From the NCBI GenBank assembly GCA_038234785.1, contig JBBQTC010000004.1, positions 25,769-89,768 of the forward strand: 64,000 bases of DNA. The letters are read 5' to 3'. Both the position numbers and the translations under genes were made by a program. Of the stretch, positions 44,731 to 53,250 are shown in pieces. The first letter of the stretch is position 1; every line of letters starts with the position of its first letter. This DNA is from UBA668 sp038234785 (GTDB lineage Bacteria > Actinomycetota > Acidimicrobiia > Acidimicrobiales > Ilumatobacteraceae). Below the pieces are notes generated by a model, which did not search any database, was not told the origin of the DNA, and saw nothing but the letters and a program-made list of their open reading frames with translations.

Positions 44731-46228
44731 ACACCATCGCGATGCCGTGCTCGTTCGCTGCGGCGATGGACTCGTCATCGCGCACGCTGCCCCCCGGCTG
44801 AACGATGGCGGTGACGCCCGCTGCGGCCACCGTGTCCAGCCCGTCGCGGAATGGGAAGAAGGCATCGCTCGCACCGACACCGCCCTTCGCCCGACCTGCA
44901 GCGCGACGAGCGGCGATCTCCGCCGAGTCGACACGATTCTGCTGCCCGGCACCGATGCCGAACGCCTGGCAATCCTTGGCGAGCACGATCGCGTTGCTGC
45001 TCACCACCGAGCAGACCTGCCACGCGAATTCCAGGTCGGCCCACTGCTCCGCGGTGGGTGACGCCTCGGTGACCACTCGCCACGTGTCGCCACGTGGGGT
45101 CACCGTGTCGACCTGTTGCACGAGCAGTCCTCCGTCGATGGAGCGCACGTCGAGCGAAGCGCCGACCGGGGGTGCCGCCTCGAGCACCCGGAGGTTGGCC
45201 TTCTTGGCGAAGATCTCCAATGCCTCGGGTTCGAAGGACGGAGCGACCACGACCTCCGTGAAGACCGGTGCAAGCTCGGTGGCGAGCGCGGCGGTGACGC
45301 GTCGGTTCAGCGCGACGATGCCGCCGAACGCGCTCACCGGGTCGCAGGCGTTGGCCCGCACGTAGGCGGTCTCGATGTCGGCCGCGATCGCGACCCCGCA
45401 CGGGTTGGCGTGCTTGACGATCACGCACGCCGGCTCGTCGAACCGATGGACGAGCTTCCAAGCGGCCTCGGTGTCGTAGAGGTTGAGGTAGCTCAGCTCC
45501 TTGCCGTTGTGCTGCACCGCCGTGTCCCACCAACTCGTGGCGCCGTCGATGCGATAGCGAGCACCCTGCTGATGCGGGTTCTCGCCGTAGCGCAGCGTCT
45601 GCGCTCGCTCCATCGACAGGTGCAGACCCGCCGGCAACGTGTCGGCCGACGCATCCGCTGACGAGGCGTCGATGTCGCCGACGTCATCGAACCAGTTGGC
45701 GATGGCCGCGTCGTACGCGGCGATCGCAGCGAACGCGTCGCGCGCCAACCGTCGGCGGGTGGTCGCGGAGAGGGCGCCCTTGCCCGCGACCTCGTCGAGC
45801 ACGACGCGGTAGTCGACGGGGTTGACGACGACGCCGACGTGGGCGTGGTTCTTGGCGGCAGCCCGCACCATCGCCGGACCACCGATGTCGATGAGCTCGA
45901 TGCTCGGGCGCTCGCTGAACGGGTAGAGGTTGACGACGACGAGGTCGATGGCCTCGATGCCGTGCTCGGCCATGTCGTCGAGGTGCTGCGGGTTGGTGGG
46001 GTCGGCGAGGAGGCCGCCGTGCACCTTCGGGTGGAGGGTGACGACCCGATGGTCAAGGATCGCCGGCAGCCCGGTGAGCTCGGCAAGATCGGTGACGGCG
46101 ACGCCCGCGTCGGCGACGGCCTTCGCCGTGCCACCGCTGCTGACGATGCGCCAGCCCGCCGCCTGGAGACCGGCGGCGAGGTCGACGATGCCGGTCTTGT
46201 CGTACACGGAGAGCAGCGCGGTGGGCAT
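44702..46228 (-). CDS. purH: Bifunctional AICAR transformylase/IMP cyclohydrolase
   Basis: 508 aa. N-terminal MGS-like cyclohydrolase domain (LLSVYDKTGIVDLA, SSGGTAKAV, TLHPKVHGGLLAD) and C-terminal transformylase with RYGENPHQQGA, VKHANPCGVA and SFGGIVALNRR motif region, ending RDDESIAAANEHGIAMVFTGERHFRH. It carries out the last two steps of IMP synthesis. purN is not adjacent. Confidence 0.96.
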   Translation of the reverse strand: MPTALLSVYDKTGIVDLAAGLQAAGWRIVSSGGTAKAVADAGVAVTDLAELTGLPAILDHRVVTLHPKVHGGLLADPTNPQHLDDMAEHGIEAIDLVVVNLYPFSERPSIELIDIGGPAMVRAAAKNHAHVGVVVNPVDYRVVLDEVAGKGALSATTRRRLARDAFAAIAAYDAAIANWFDDVGDIDASSADASADTLPAGLHLSMERAQTLRYGENPHQQGARYRIDGATSWWDTAVQHNGKELSYLNLYDTEAAWKLVHRFDEPACVIVKHANPCGVAIAADIETAYVRANACDPVSAFGGIVALNRRVTAALATELAPVFTEVVVAPSFEPEALEIFAKKANLRVLEAAPPVGASLDVRSIDGGLLVQQVDTVTPRGDTWRVVTEASPTAEQWADLEFAWQVCSVVSSNAIVLAKDCQAFGIGAGQQNRVDSAEIAARRAAGRAKGGVGASDAFFPFRDGLDTVAAAGVTAIVQPGGSVRDDESIAAANEHGIAMVFTGERHFRH

Positions 46229-46274
46229 GCGAAGAATGTACGCGTCACCCGCGCGCTGGGCCGCCTGCGCTTTA

Positions 46275-46325
46275 CAAGGTGTAACGGGCGCGGGGATCCA
46301 AGAGTCGTACCACCTGCAAGGTGTA
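46275..46325 (+). repeat. Pair of CAAGGTGTA direct repeats upstream of a membrane-protein gene
   Basis: CAAGGTGTA occurs at 46275-46283 and 46317-46325, 42 bp apart (about four helical turns), 45-96 bp upstream of the ATG at 46371. Such phased copies could hold a regulator of the plus-strand gene; purH diverges on the other side. Confidence 0.4.
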
Positions 46326-46370
46326 CGTTCTCGTCAGTTGGATTCGTCCGATTCCACACTGGGGGTACAC

Positions 46371-46985
46371 ATGGATCTCAGCAAGTTCAAAACATCCGAC
46401 TGGTTGAAGGTGGGCGGCGGCGCAGCCGTGCTGATCTTCGCCTTCATCGCCTGGAGCGGTGACGTCAACGAGGTGGGAGGCGTCAGCATCGGCAGCGTCG
46501 ACTGCAGCTACGGCGGGTGTCCCGGCGGGCCGAACATGCTCGACCACTTCTTCACCGGTCTCATCCCGTGGCTGCTCATCGTGGCCATCGGCGTGTTGAC
46601 CTTCCTCGCCGCCGCCGGCATCTTCAAGCTGCCGGCGTCGCTTCCCGCTCCGCTCATCTTCCTCGCCGCTTCGGCGTTCTCGTTGCTCCTGATCCTCATT
46701 CGGGTCCTGATCGGCCCGAAGCTGGGCGTGCTCAACGCTGACGTCAAATGGGACCGAGGCATCGGCATGTTCGTCGTCCTGCTCGGCGCGATTGCCGTGC
46801 TCGTCGGATGCGTGCAGGGCTTCAAGGAGTCCGGTGGCGACCTCAACGACCTCAAGGACATGAACAAGCTGAAGAGTCAGCTGGGCATGTCCGGTGGTGG
46901 AGATGGCGCCGCACCTCCGCCTCCGCCCGGTGCGACTCCTCCCCCGCCGCCGCCGCCGCCTCCCCCGCCGCCACCTGCGGGCTGA
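46371..46985 (+). CDS. Small multi-pass membrane protein with polyproline tail
   Basis: 204 aa from the ATG at 46371 with GGGGG six bases upstream. Four hydrophobic segments (about 14-30, 60-82, 88-110, 125-145). A short loop between the first two holds two cysteines (CSYGGC) that may form a disulfide outside. The tail after residue 165 is Gly-rich, then almost pure proline, ending PPAG. Actinobacterial proteins of this type have no known role; the tail may bind SH3/WW-like or cytoskeletal partners. Confidence 0.78.
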   Translation: MDLSKFKTSDWLKVGGGAAVLIFAFIAWSGDVNEVGGVSIGSVDCSYGGCPGGPNMLDHFFTGLIPWLLIVAIGVLTFLAAAGIFKLPASLPAPLIFLAASAFSLLLILIRVLIGPKLGVLNADVKWDRGIGMFVVLLGAIAVLVGCVQGFKESGGDLNDLKDMNKLKSQLGMSGGGDGAAPPPPPGATPPPPPPPPPPPPPAG

Positions 46986-47001
46986 CCACACCCGATTTCC
47001 C

Positions 47002-47033
47002 GAAAGGACCCCGCCCCGGTGCGGGGTCCTTTC
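47002..47033 (+). terminator. Hairpin terminator after the polyproline membrane protein
   Basis: GAAAGGACCCCGC (47002-47014) pairs perfectly with GCGGGGTCCTTTC (47021-47033), loop CCCGGT. Thirteen base pairs; the T stretch is inside the stem end (CCTTTC), so termination strength is moderate. Confidence 0.75.
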
Positions 47034-47101
47034 GCGTCCACCCCCATCCGAGTCCCACCCCACCGGTCCGAGTGGCTCGTGGCCGGTACAGTCGACCCAC
47101 C

Positions 47102-48028
47102 ATGGACTCGCCGCTCATCGTCGCCCGACAACTCGTCAAACGCTTCGGCGACTTCACCGCCGTCGACGGCATCGACGTCGAGGTGCAGCCCGGCGAGGCG
47201 TTCGGATTCCTCGGCCCCAACGGGGCCGGCAAGAGCAGCACGATGCGGATGATCGCCTGCGTGTCGGCCGCGTCGTCGGGCACGCTCCGACTGTTCGGGC
47301 TCGACCCGGCGACGCACGGCGCGCAGATCCGCGGTCGCATCGGCGTCGTCCCCCAACTCGACACGCTCGACACCGAGCTCACGGTGCAGGAGAACCTGTG
47401 GCTGTACGGCCGCTTCTTCGACCTGCCGCGGGCGGAGTCGAAACGACGAGCCGCAGAGCTGCTGGAGTTCGCCCAGTTGACCGAGCGAGCGGACAGCATC
47501 GTCGACAACCTCAGCGGCGGCATGAAGCGGCGGCTCTCGATCGCTCGTTCCTTGATCAACCAACCCGAGCTCCTGCTGCTCGACGAGCCGACCACGGGTC
47601 TCGACCCGCAGGCGCGCCACGTGCTGTGGGACCGGCTGTACCGGTTGAAGCAGGAGGGGGTCACCTTGGTGCTCACCACGCACTACATGGACGAGGCGGA
47701 GCAACTGTGCGATCGCCTGGTGGTGATGGACCAGGGCCGCATCGTCGCCGAGGGATCGCCGCGAACGCTGATCGACCGCTACGCGACCAAGGAAGTGCTG
47801 GAGCTCCGCTTCCCTGCCGGCACCAACGAGGCTCGCGCCGGCGAAGTGGCCGGGATCGGTTCTCGTCAGGAAGTGCTGCCCGACCGCATCCTCGTCTACG
47901 CCGACGACGGTGAGGCGGCGCTGGTCGAAGCCCATTCTCGCGGGCTGCAACCCGAGAGCGCACTCGTGCGCCGATCGAGCTTGGAGGACGTGTTCCTCCT
48001 CCTCACCGGACGGAGCCTGGCGGACTGA
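47102..48028 (+). CDS. ABC exporter ATP-binding protein (DrrA/NodI type)
   Basis: 308 aa from the ATG at 47102. Walker A GPNGAGKSS, Q-loop VVPQLDTLD, signature NLSGGMKRRLSIARSL, Walker B LLLLDEPTTGLDPQ, switch H in TTHYMDEAEQL. The end LVRRSSLEDVFLLLTGRSL is the classic DrrA/NodI C-terminal. It energises the two ABC-2 permeases that follow; the first starts one base after its stop. Confidence 0.92.
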   Translation: MDSPLIVARQLVKRFGDFTAVDGIDVEVQPGEAFGFLGPNGAGKSSTMRMIACVSAASSGTLRLFGLDPATHGAQIRGRIGVVPQLDTLDTELTVQENLWLYGRFFDLPRAESKRRAAELLEFAQLTERADSIVDNLSGGMKRRLSIARSLINQPELLLLDEPTTGLDPQARHVLWDRLYRLKQEGVTLVLTTHYMDEAEQLCDRLVVMDQGRIVAEGSPRTLIDRYATKEVLELRFPAGTNEARAGEVAGIGSRQEVLPDRILVYADDGEAALVEAHSRGLQPESALVRRSSLEDVFLLLTGRSLAD

Positions 48029-48029
48029 C

Positions 48030-48821
48030 ATGGCACACACCACCACACCCGCCGCGCTCCGCGTCGCCAGTTGGCACCTGGCGACCTTTCGTCGACTCTG
48101 GAAGACCAACCTGCTGTCCACGTTCGTCCAGCCGATGCTGTACCTGCTCGGACTCGGCGTCGGCGTGGGCTCACTCGTCGACAAGAACTCGTCGGCGAGC
48201 GACGCGCTCGGCGGAATGTCCTACGTCGCGTTCGTCGCGCCGGGTCTGCTGATCACGACCGCCATGTCGTTGAGCGCCGGGGAGAGCATGTGGCCGGTGA
48301 TGGGCGGGCTCAAGTGGAGCCGTGGGTACCACGGCATCGCGGCCACCCCGCTCGACGCGGGCGACATCGTCGCCGGCCACGCGACGTGGATGGCGGCGCG
48401 CTCCGGCCTGGCCGCGGCAGCTGTCGCGATCGTGCTCGCCTGCTTCCCCGACACCAGATCATGGGGCCTGATCCCGACCGTGCTGGTGGCGATGGCCGTC
48501 GGTGTGTCGTTCGCGATGCCGATCATGGCGCTGTCGATCAACTCCGAGTACGACGGTTCGTTCGCCGGCATCAACCGATTCCTCATCATCCCCCTGTTCC
48601 TCTTCGGCGGCGCCTTCTATCCGCTGTCGCAGCTGCCGACGATGGTGCAGTGGTTGGCGAAGGTGTTTCCGCTCTGGCACGGGGTGGTCGTCGCTCGCGG
48701 CTTCACCACCGGCAACGTCGACTGGCTCGGCACCGCCGGACACATCGCGTTCGTGCTCGCCTGGGGTGTCGCCGGCATGGTGGTCGCCACGCGCCGACTG
48801 GGACGGAAGTTGTACCCGTGA
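48030..48821 (+). CDS. ABC-2 permease, first
   Basis: 263 aa from the ATG at 48030. Six membrane helices with an N-terminal amphipathic stretch; LSTFVQPMLYLLGLGVGVGSLV and FLFGGAFYPLSQLPTMVQWLAKVFPLWHGVVVARGF are the NodJ/DrrB-type ABC-2 core. It pairs with the next permease. Its stop overlaps the next start by four bases (GTGA). Substrate unknown; drug, lipid or polysaccharide are all possible. Confidence 0.9.
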   Translation: MAHTTTPAALRVASWHLATFRRLWKTNLLSTFVQPMLYLLGLGVGVGSLVDKNSSASDALGGMSYVAFVAPGLLITTAMSLSAGESMWPVMGGLKWSRGYHGIAATPLDAGDIVAGHATWMAARSGLAAAAVAIVLACFPDTRSWGLIPTVLVAMAVGVSFAMPIMALSINSEYDGSFAGINRFLIIPLFLFGGAFYPLSQLPTMVQWLAKVFPLWHGVVVARGFTTGNVDWLGTAGHIAFVLAWGVAGMVVATRRLGRKLYP

Positions 48822-49615
48822 GCGGCGCCTTGCTGCGGATCGTCCCGCGCGACTTCGTGGTCCGCCGACCGCAGCGGATGATCGAACGGCACCTCGTCGC
48901 CTACCGGCGGCAGTGGCTCATCGTCGTCAGCGGGTTCTTCGAGCCGCTCTTCTACCTCCTGAGCATGCGGGCGGGTCTGGGCGATCTCGTCGGTTCGGTG
49001 TCATTCGGCGGGAAGCAGGTTCCCTACGACGTGTTCGTCGCCCCCGCACTGATGGCGTCGTCGGCGATGAACGGCGCCATCTTCGACTCGACGGGCAACG
49101 TGCTGCACCGGATGAAGTACGCCCGCATCTACGACGCCGCACTCGCCACACCGATGAGTCCCGCCGACGTGGCCATGGGCGAGATCGGCTGGGCCCTCAT
49201 CCGCGGGCAGTTGTACGCGTGCAGCTTCCTCGTCGTGATGGCCGCGCTCGGGCTGACCGGCTCGTGGTGGAGCCTGATGGCGCTCCCCGCGTGCGCACTG
49301 ATCGGGCTCGCGTTCGCCAGCATCGGGTTCGCCGGTACGACGTACATGCGCGGATGGGCCGACATGGACATCGTCACGACGGCGATGATGCCGCTGTTCC
49401 TGTTCTCGGCGACGTTCTTCCCCACCTCTGCCTACGGATCGTGGGCATGGATCGTGCAGCTCTCACCGCTCTATCACGGCGTGGCACTGGTACGGGGCGC
49501 GAACGCGGGCGTCTGGACGGCATCGATGGCGGTGCACATCGCCGTGCTCGCCGGTCTTTCGATCGTCGCGCTGTCGGTCGCGGCTCGCCGCCTGGACACG
49601 CTCCTTCGCAAGTAA
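48818..49615 (+). CDS. ABC-2 permease, second
   Basis: 265 aa, GTG start at 48818 inside the previous stop. ERHLVAYRRQWLIVVSGFFEPLFYLL at the start and MMPLFLFSATFFPTSAYGSWAWIVQLSPLYHGVALVRG at the end are NodJ/DrrB-like. Two different half permeases with one ATPase suggest a heterodimeric channel, like lipid or polysaccharide exporters in actinobacteria. Confidence 0.9.
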   Translation: MSGALLRIVPRDFVVRRPQRMIERHLVAYRRQWLIVVSGFFEPLFYLLSMRAGLGDLVGSVSFGGKQVPYDVFVAPALMASSAMNGAIFDSTGNVLHRMKYARIYDAALATPMSPADVAMGEIGWALIRGQLYACSFLVVMAALGLTGSWWSLMALPACALIGLAFASIGFAGTTYMRGWADMDIVTTAMMPLFLFSATFFPTSAYGSWAWIVQLSPLYHGVALVRGANAGVWTASMAVHIAVLAGLSIVALSVAARRLDTLLRK

Positions 49616-49689
49616 TCGGTACGACTCACTGCGCTATGGTCACCACGCGGGCCTGATCGATCGGGCCCGACCACTTGGGGGACTCACAC

Positions 49690-51345
49690 ATGACAGAAGA
49701 GAACAAACTCATCCTGCCGGGCCGCTTCGGTCGCCGACAGGTCATTCTCGGCGCAGGCGCCGCCACCGTGCTGGCCGCGTGCGGCAGCGACGGCGGATCC
49801 AGCACCGGCACCACCGCTGCTCCGACCACCGTCGGAGGAAGCGACACCACCACGGCGACTCCGGGAACGGATGCCGTCACCACCACGGTCGCCTCCGGCG
49901 GCAAGCAGGGCGGCACGCTCCGCGTCGGCGTCGTGGGCTCCACCAACGACCTCATCGACGGCCAGTACATCGTCGCCCGCGCCGACCAGGCCCGCATGGT
50001 CACCGGCTGGGAGCCTATCGCGAACTACGACGACGACTTCAACATCGCCTTCAACCACGGCCTCGCCGAATCGATCGAGGCCAAGGCCCCCGACAACTAC
50101 GTCGTCCGCCTCAAGTCCGGGATCGAGTTCCACAACGCCAAGACCGTCGGCGCCGACGACCTGATCTACTCGTTCAACCGCCTGATCGACCCGACGCTCG
50201 CCATCGCCCCGGCTCTGCAGCAGTTCATCGACGCGAACAGCTTCACCAAGCTCGACGATCTGACCGTCGACATCAAGCTGCTCAAGCCGAGCGTGGCGTT
50301 CCTCAACGGCATGGCCGATTACGGCGCGAACATCGTTCCCGTCGGCTACACCCGCGACGGTGACCAGATCGGTACCGGCCCCTACAAGCTGAAGAGCTTC
50401 ACGCCGGGTTCGGAAAGCGTGCACGTCCGCCACGAGAACTACTGGGGTCAGACCTACCTCGACGAAGTCCAGATCATCGACTTCTCCGACCAGGCTGCCC
50501 TGGTCAACGCGCTCGCATCCGGCGACATCGATGTCGCCATCGACGTGCCGTACGCGCAGGCGACCACCATCTCGGGCAACAGCGACCTCGTGCTGCTCGA
50601 GTCGGCCGCCGGCAACTGGCAGACGATCACGATGCGCGTCGACATGGCGCCCTTCGACGACATTCGCGTTCGCCAGGCGATGCGCCTGATCGTCGATCGC
50701 GACCAGATGGTCGAGCGGGTGCTGTCCGGCCACGGCCGGGTCGGCAACGACATGTACGGCGTGCTCGACGGGTCGTACCCGAAGCAGTTCGACCAGCGCA
50801 AGCAGGACATCGAAGCCGCCAAGGCACTCCTCAAGGACGCCGGCCAAGAAGGGCTCGAGATCGAGCTCTTCGCACCGGACGACACCGCCGGTCTCTCCGA
50901 GTACGTCACGGCGTTCGCCGAGCAGGCCAAGGAAGCCGGCATCAAGGTGACGGCCACGGTGCTCGACGGTGGTACCTACTGGGGAGCCGAGTACACCCAG
51001 CGCGTCTTCGCCACCAGCTACTGGAGCACCCGGCCCTACCTCAACCAGGTCGCCGCCGGATCGCTGCCCGACGCCACCTATCCGGAGACCCACTGGCCCC
51101 CGGCAGATTCCGACTTCGTCGACCTCTACAACCAGGCCATCGCCGAGGTCGACACCGACAAGCGGTACGCCATCATCGAGAAGATGCAGCAGGAGGAGTA
51201 CGACGGTGGCGGCAACATCATCTCCTACTTCCAGAACCTGATCGACGGCCACGCCGCCTACGTGAAGGGTGCCGTGTCCCGCCCGAACCTGTTGAACTTC
51301 GACCACTTCGGTCGAGGGTTCCAGAACATCTGGCTCGACCAGTGA
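49690..51345 (+). CDS. Family 5 ABC substrate-binding lipoprotein (peptide/nickel type)
   Basis: 551 aa from the ATG at 49690; TTG at 49675 adds five residues. N-terminus FGRRQVILGAGAATVLAACG: a twin-arginine-like pair followed by a lipobox with Cys at about 31, so export by Tat with lipid anchoring is possible. The linker is Thr/Gly-rich to about 75. SBP_bac_5 core: GWEPIANYDDDFNI, VRLKSGIEFHNAKTVGADDLIYSFNRL, GTGPYKLKSF, RQAMRLIVDRDQMV. It should deliver oligopeptides or similar ligands to the permeases encoded next. Confidence 0.93.
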   Translation: MTEENKLILPGRFGRRQVILGAGAATVLAACGSDGGSSTGTTAAPTTVGGSDTTTATPGTDAVTTTVASGGKQGGTLRVGVVGSTNDLIDGQYIVARADQARMVTGWEPIANYDDDFNIAFNHGLAESIEAKAPDNYVVRLKSGIEFHNAKTVGADDLIYSFNRLIDPTLAIAPALQQFIDANSFTKLDDLTVDIKLLKPSVAFLNGMADYGANIVPVGYTRDGDQIGTGPYKLKSFTPGSESVHVRHENYWGQTYLDEVQIIDFSDQAALVNALASGDIDVAIDVPYAQATTISGNSDLVLLESAAGNWQTITMRVDMAPFDDIRVRQAMRLIVDRDQMVERVLSGHGRVGNDMYGVLDGSYPKQFDQRKQDIEAAKALLKDAGQEGLEIELFAPDDTAGLSEYVTAFAEQAKEAGIKVTATVLDGGTYWGAEYTQRVFATSYWSTRPYLNQVAAGSLPDATYPETHWPPADSDFVDLYNQAIAEVDTDKRYAIIEKMQQEEYDGGGNIISYFQNLIDGHAAYVKGAVSRPNLLNFDHFGRGFQNIWLDQ

Positions 51346-51350
51346 TCCGT

Positions 51351-51387
51351 CCGGGCGGGGGATTCTTCCCCCGCCCGGTCGCTTTTT
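51351..51387 (+). terminator. Internal terminator/attenuator after the binding-protein gene
   Basis: CCGGGCGGGGGA (51351-51362) pairs with TCCCCCGCCCGG (51367-51378), loop TTCT, followed by TCGCTTTTT. It lies between the binding protein and its permeases, 13 bp before the next ATG, so it probably limits permease and ATPase expression relative to the binding protein. Confidence 0.85.
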
Positions 51388-51400
51388 CACCTTCTTCACC

Positions 51401-52360
51401 ATGGGGATCTTCAAGCTCATCGTCCGTCGGGTGCTGCTCGGCATCGCCACCCTGTTGGTGGTGTCGTTCGCGGTGTTCGCGCTGACGAACCTGCTCGGCG
51501 ACCCCGTGAAGCGGATGCTCGGGAGAGGCGCGCTTCCCGATCTGGTGACTGCCCGACGGGCAGAACTCGGTCTGGACCGTCCGTTCTTCACGCGCTACTT
51601 CGAGTGGCTGAAGGGACTGCTGACGGGAGATCCCGGCAAATCGTACGGTCTCAACAACGAGCCCGTGCTCGACGTGGTCAGTGACCGGATCAAGAACTCG
51701 CTGTTCCTCATGGCCCTCAGCTCTGCGATCTCCATCCCGCTGTCGCTCTTCATCGGGGCACGAGCAGCACTCAAGCGGGACCGGGCGTTCGACCGCGTCT
51801 CGTCCAACCAGATGTTGGTCTTCGCAGCGATGCCCGAGTTCGTGGTCGGCGCATTTCTCACGGTTCTGTTCGCCACCAACGTGTGGCATGTGTTCCCGGC
51901 GGTCAGCCACATCCGCCCGGGCGAGCCACCGTGGTCCGACATGAAGGGCCTGATCCTCCCGGTGCTCACCCTGGCGCTCGCCGTGACGCCCCACGTGTCG
52001 CGCACGATGCGCGCCTCGATGATCGAAGTGCTGGAGAGCGACTACATCGAGATGGCGCGCCTGAAGGGTCTCTCCGAGCACGACGTGTTGTGGGGCCACG
52101 CCTTCCCCAACGCTCTCGGCCCGACCCTGCAGGTGATCGCACTGAACATCGCCTACCTCGCAGGTGGCGTCGTCATCGTCGAGTCACTGTTCAACTTCCG
52201 CGGCATCGGTATCGCTCTGCTCGACGCCATCCCGATCGCGAACGCGCCGGTCGTTCAATTCATCGCGATGTTCATCGCAGGCATCTACGTCATCTGCAAC
52301 CTCGCCGCCGACATCGGCGCGATCCTCGTCACGCCGCGCTTGCGGACGAGGCTCCAATGA
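51401..52360 (+). CDS. Peptide ABC permease, DppB-like
   Basis: 319 aa from the ATG at 51401. The start MGIFKLIVRRVLLGIATLLVVSFAVFAL and LLGDPVKRMLG are DppB family; EAA-like loop DYIEMARLKGLSEHDVLWGHAFPNALGPTLQVI. Six helices. Its stop overlaps the next start (ATGA). Forms the pore with the DppC-like protein. Confidence 0.92.
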   Translation: MGIFKLIVRRVLLGIATLLVVSFAVFALTNLLGDPVKRMLGRGALPDLVTARRAELGLDRPFFTRYFEWLKGLLTGDPGKSYGLNNEPVLDVVSDRIKNSLFLMALSSAISIPLSLFIGARAALKRDRAFDRVSSNQMLVFAAMPEFVVGAFLTVLFATNVWHVFPAVSHIRPGEPPWSDMKGLILPVLTLALAVTPHVSRTMRASMIEVLESDYIEMARLKGLSEHDVLWGHAFPNALGPTLQVIALNIAYLAGGVVIVESLFNFRGIGIALLDAIPIANAPVVQFIAMFIAGIYVICNLAADIGAILVTPRLRTRLQ

Positions 52361-53250
52361 GCATCGAGGTCCCGCTCGTCACCGAGCTTCCCGAACACGA
52401 CGACACCAAGTTGCCGAGTGTCTGGCGCGCGTCGTTTCGCATGTGGCGCACCCGCATCGGACTCGGGCTGGTGCTGCTCCTCGTTCTCATCGCCGTCGTC
52501 GGTCCGTGGGTCGCTCCGTTCGGACCGGCGGAGTTCGTCGGCACCCCCAACCTGCCGCACCTGTCGGGCACGTGGCTGGGCACCGACTACTTCGGCCAGG
52601 ATGTGTGGTCGCGGTTCCTCTACGGCGGACGCTCGATCCTGTTCATGGCGTCGGTGGCGACGCTCATCGGCTTCGTGTTCGGCGGCGCGATCGGGCTGAT
52701 CGCGGCGTACAACCGCGGCCGCCTCGACGACGTGCTGATGCGATTCATGGACATCCTGCTCGCATTCCCGCAGCTGTTGCTCGCGCTCGTCGCGCTCACC
52801 ACCATCGGTGCCGAGCCATGGCTCATCATCTCGATCGTCGCGTTCACCACGATGCCGCGAATCGCTCGCATCACCCGGGGCGCAACGGTGCCGGTCGTCG
52901 AGCGCGACTTCATCGGTGCGGCCGAGGCGCTGGGCGAATCGCGATTCAGGATCATCACCCGCGAGCTGCTGCCCAACGTCACCGGCCCGCTGCTCGTGGA
53001 GGCCAACCTGCGCCTCACCTACTCGATCGGCACGATCGCGGGACTCGGCTTCCTCGGGTTCGTCAGCGAGAAGAACGCTCCCGATTGGGGCAGCATGATC
53101 CAGGAGAACCGCATCGCCCTCACGGTCGCACCCTGGGGCACACTGCTGCCGGCCGCCGCGATCGCACTGCTCACGATCGGCACCGGGATGATGGCCGACG
53201 GCGTCTCCCGCACCATCGCCGGAGTCGACCGAGGACGGCCCGACGCATGA
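52357..53250 (+). CDS. Peptide ABC permease, DppC-like
   Basis: 297 aa from the ATG at 52357. HLSGTWLGTDYFGQDVWSRFLYGGRSIL is the DppC hallmark, and the EAA loop is DFIGAAEALGESRFRIITRELLPN. Six helices after a cytoplasmic N-terminal tail of about 30 residues. Overlaps the fused ATPase gene by four bases (ATGA). Confidence 0.92.
   Translation: MSIEVPLVTELPEHDDTKLPSVWRASFRMWRTRIGLGLVLLLVLIAVVGPWVAPFGPAEFVGTPNLPHLSGTWLGTDYFGQDVWSRFLYGGRSILFMASVATLIGFVFGGAIGLIAAYNRGRLDDVLMRFMDILLAFPQLLLALVALTTIGAEPWLIISIVAFTTMPRIARITRGATVPVVERDFIGAAEALGESRFRIITRELLPNVTGPLLVEANLRLTYSIGTIAGLGFLGFVSEKNAPDWGSMIQENRIALTVAPWGTLLPAAAIALLTIGTGMMADGVSRTIAGVDRGRPDA

Noticed and set aside
49647..49669. GGGCC...GGCCC inverted repeat before the peptide-binding gene as an operator
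   Set aside because: Short arms in very GC-rich sequence and just before the ribosome site; could form by chance or be a weak leader hairpin.
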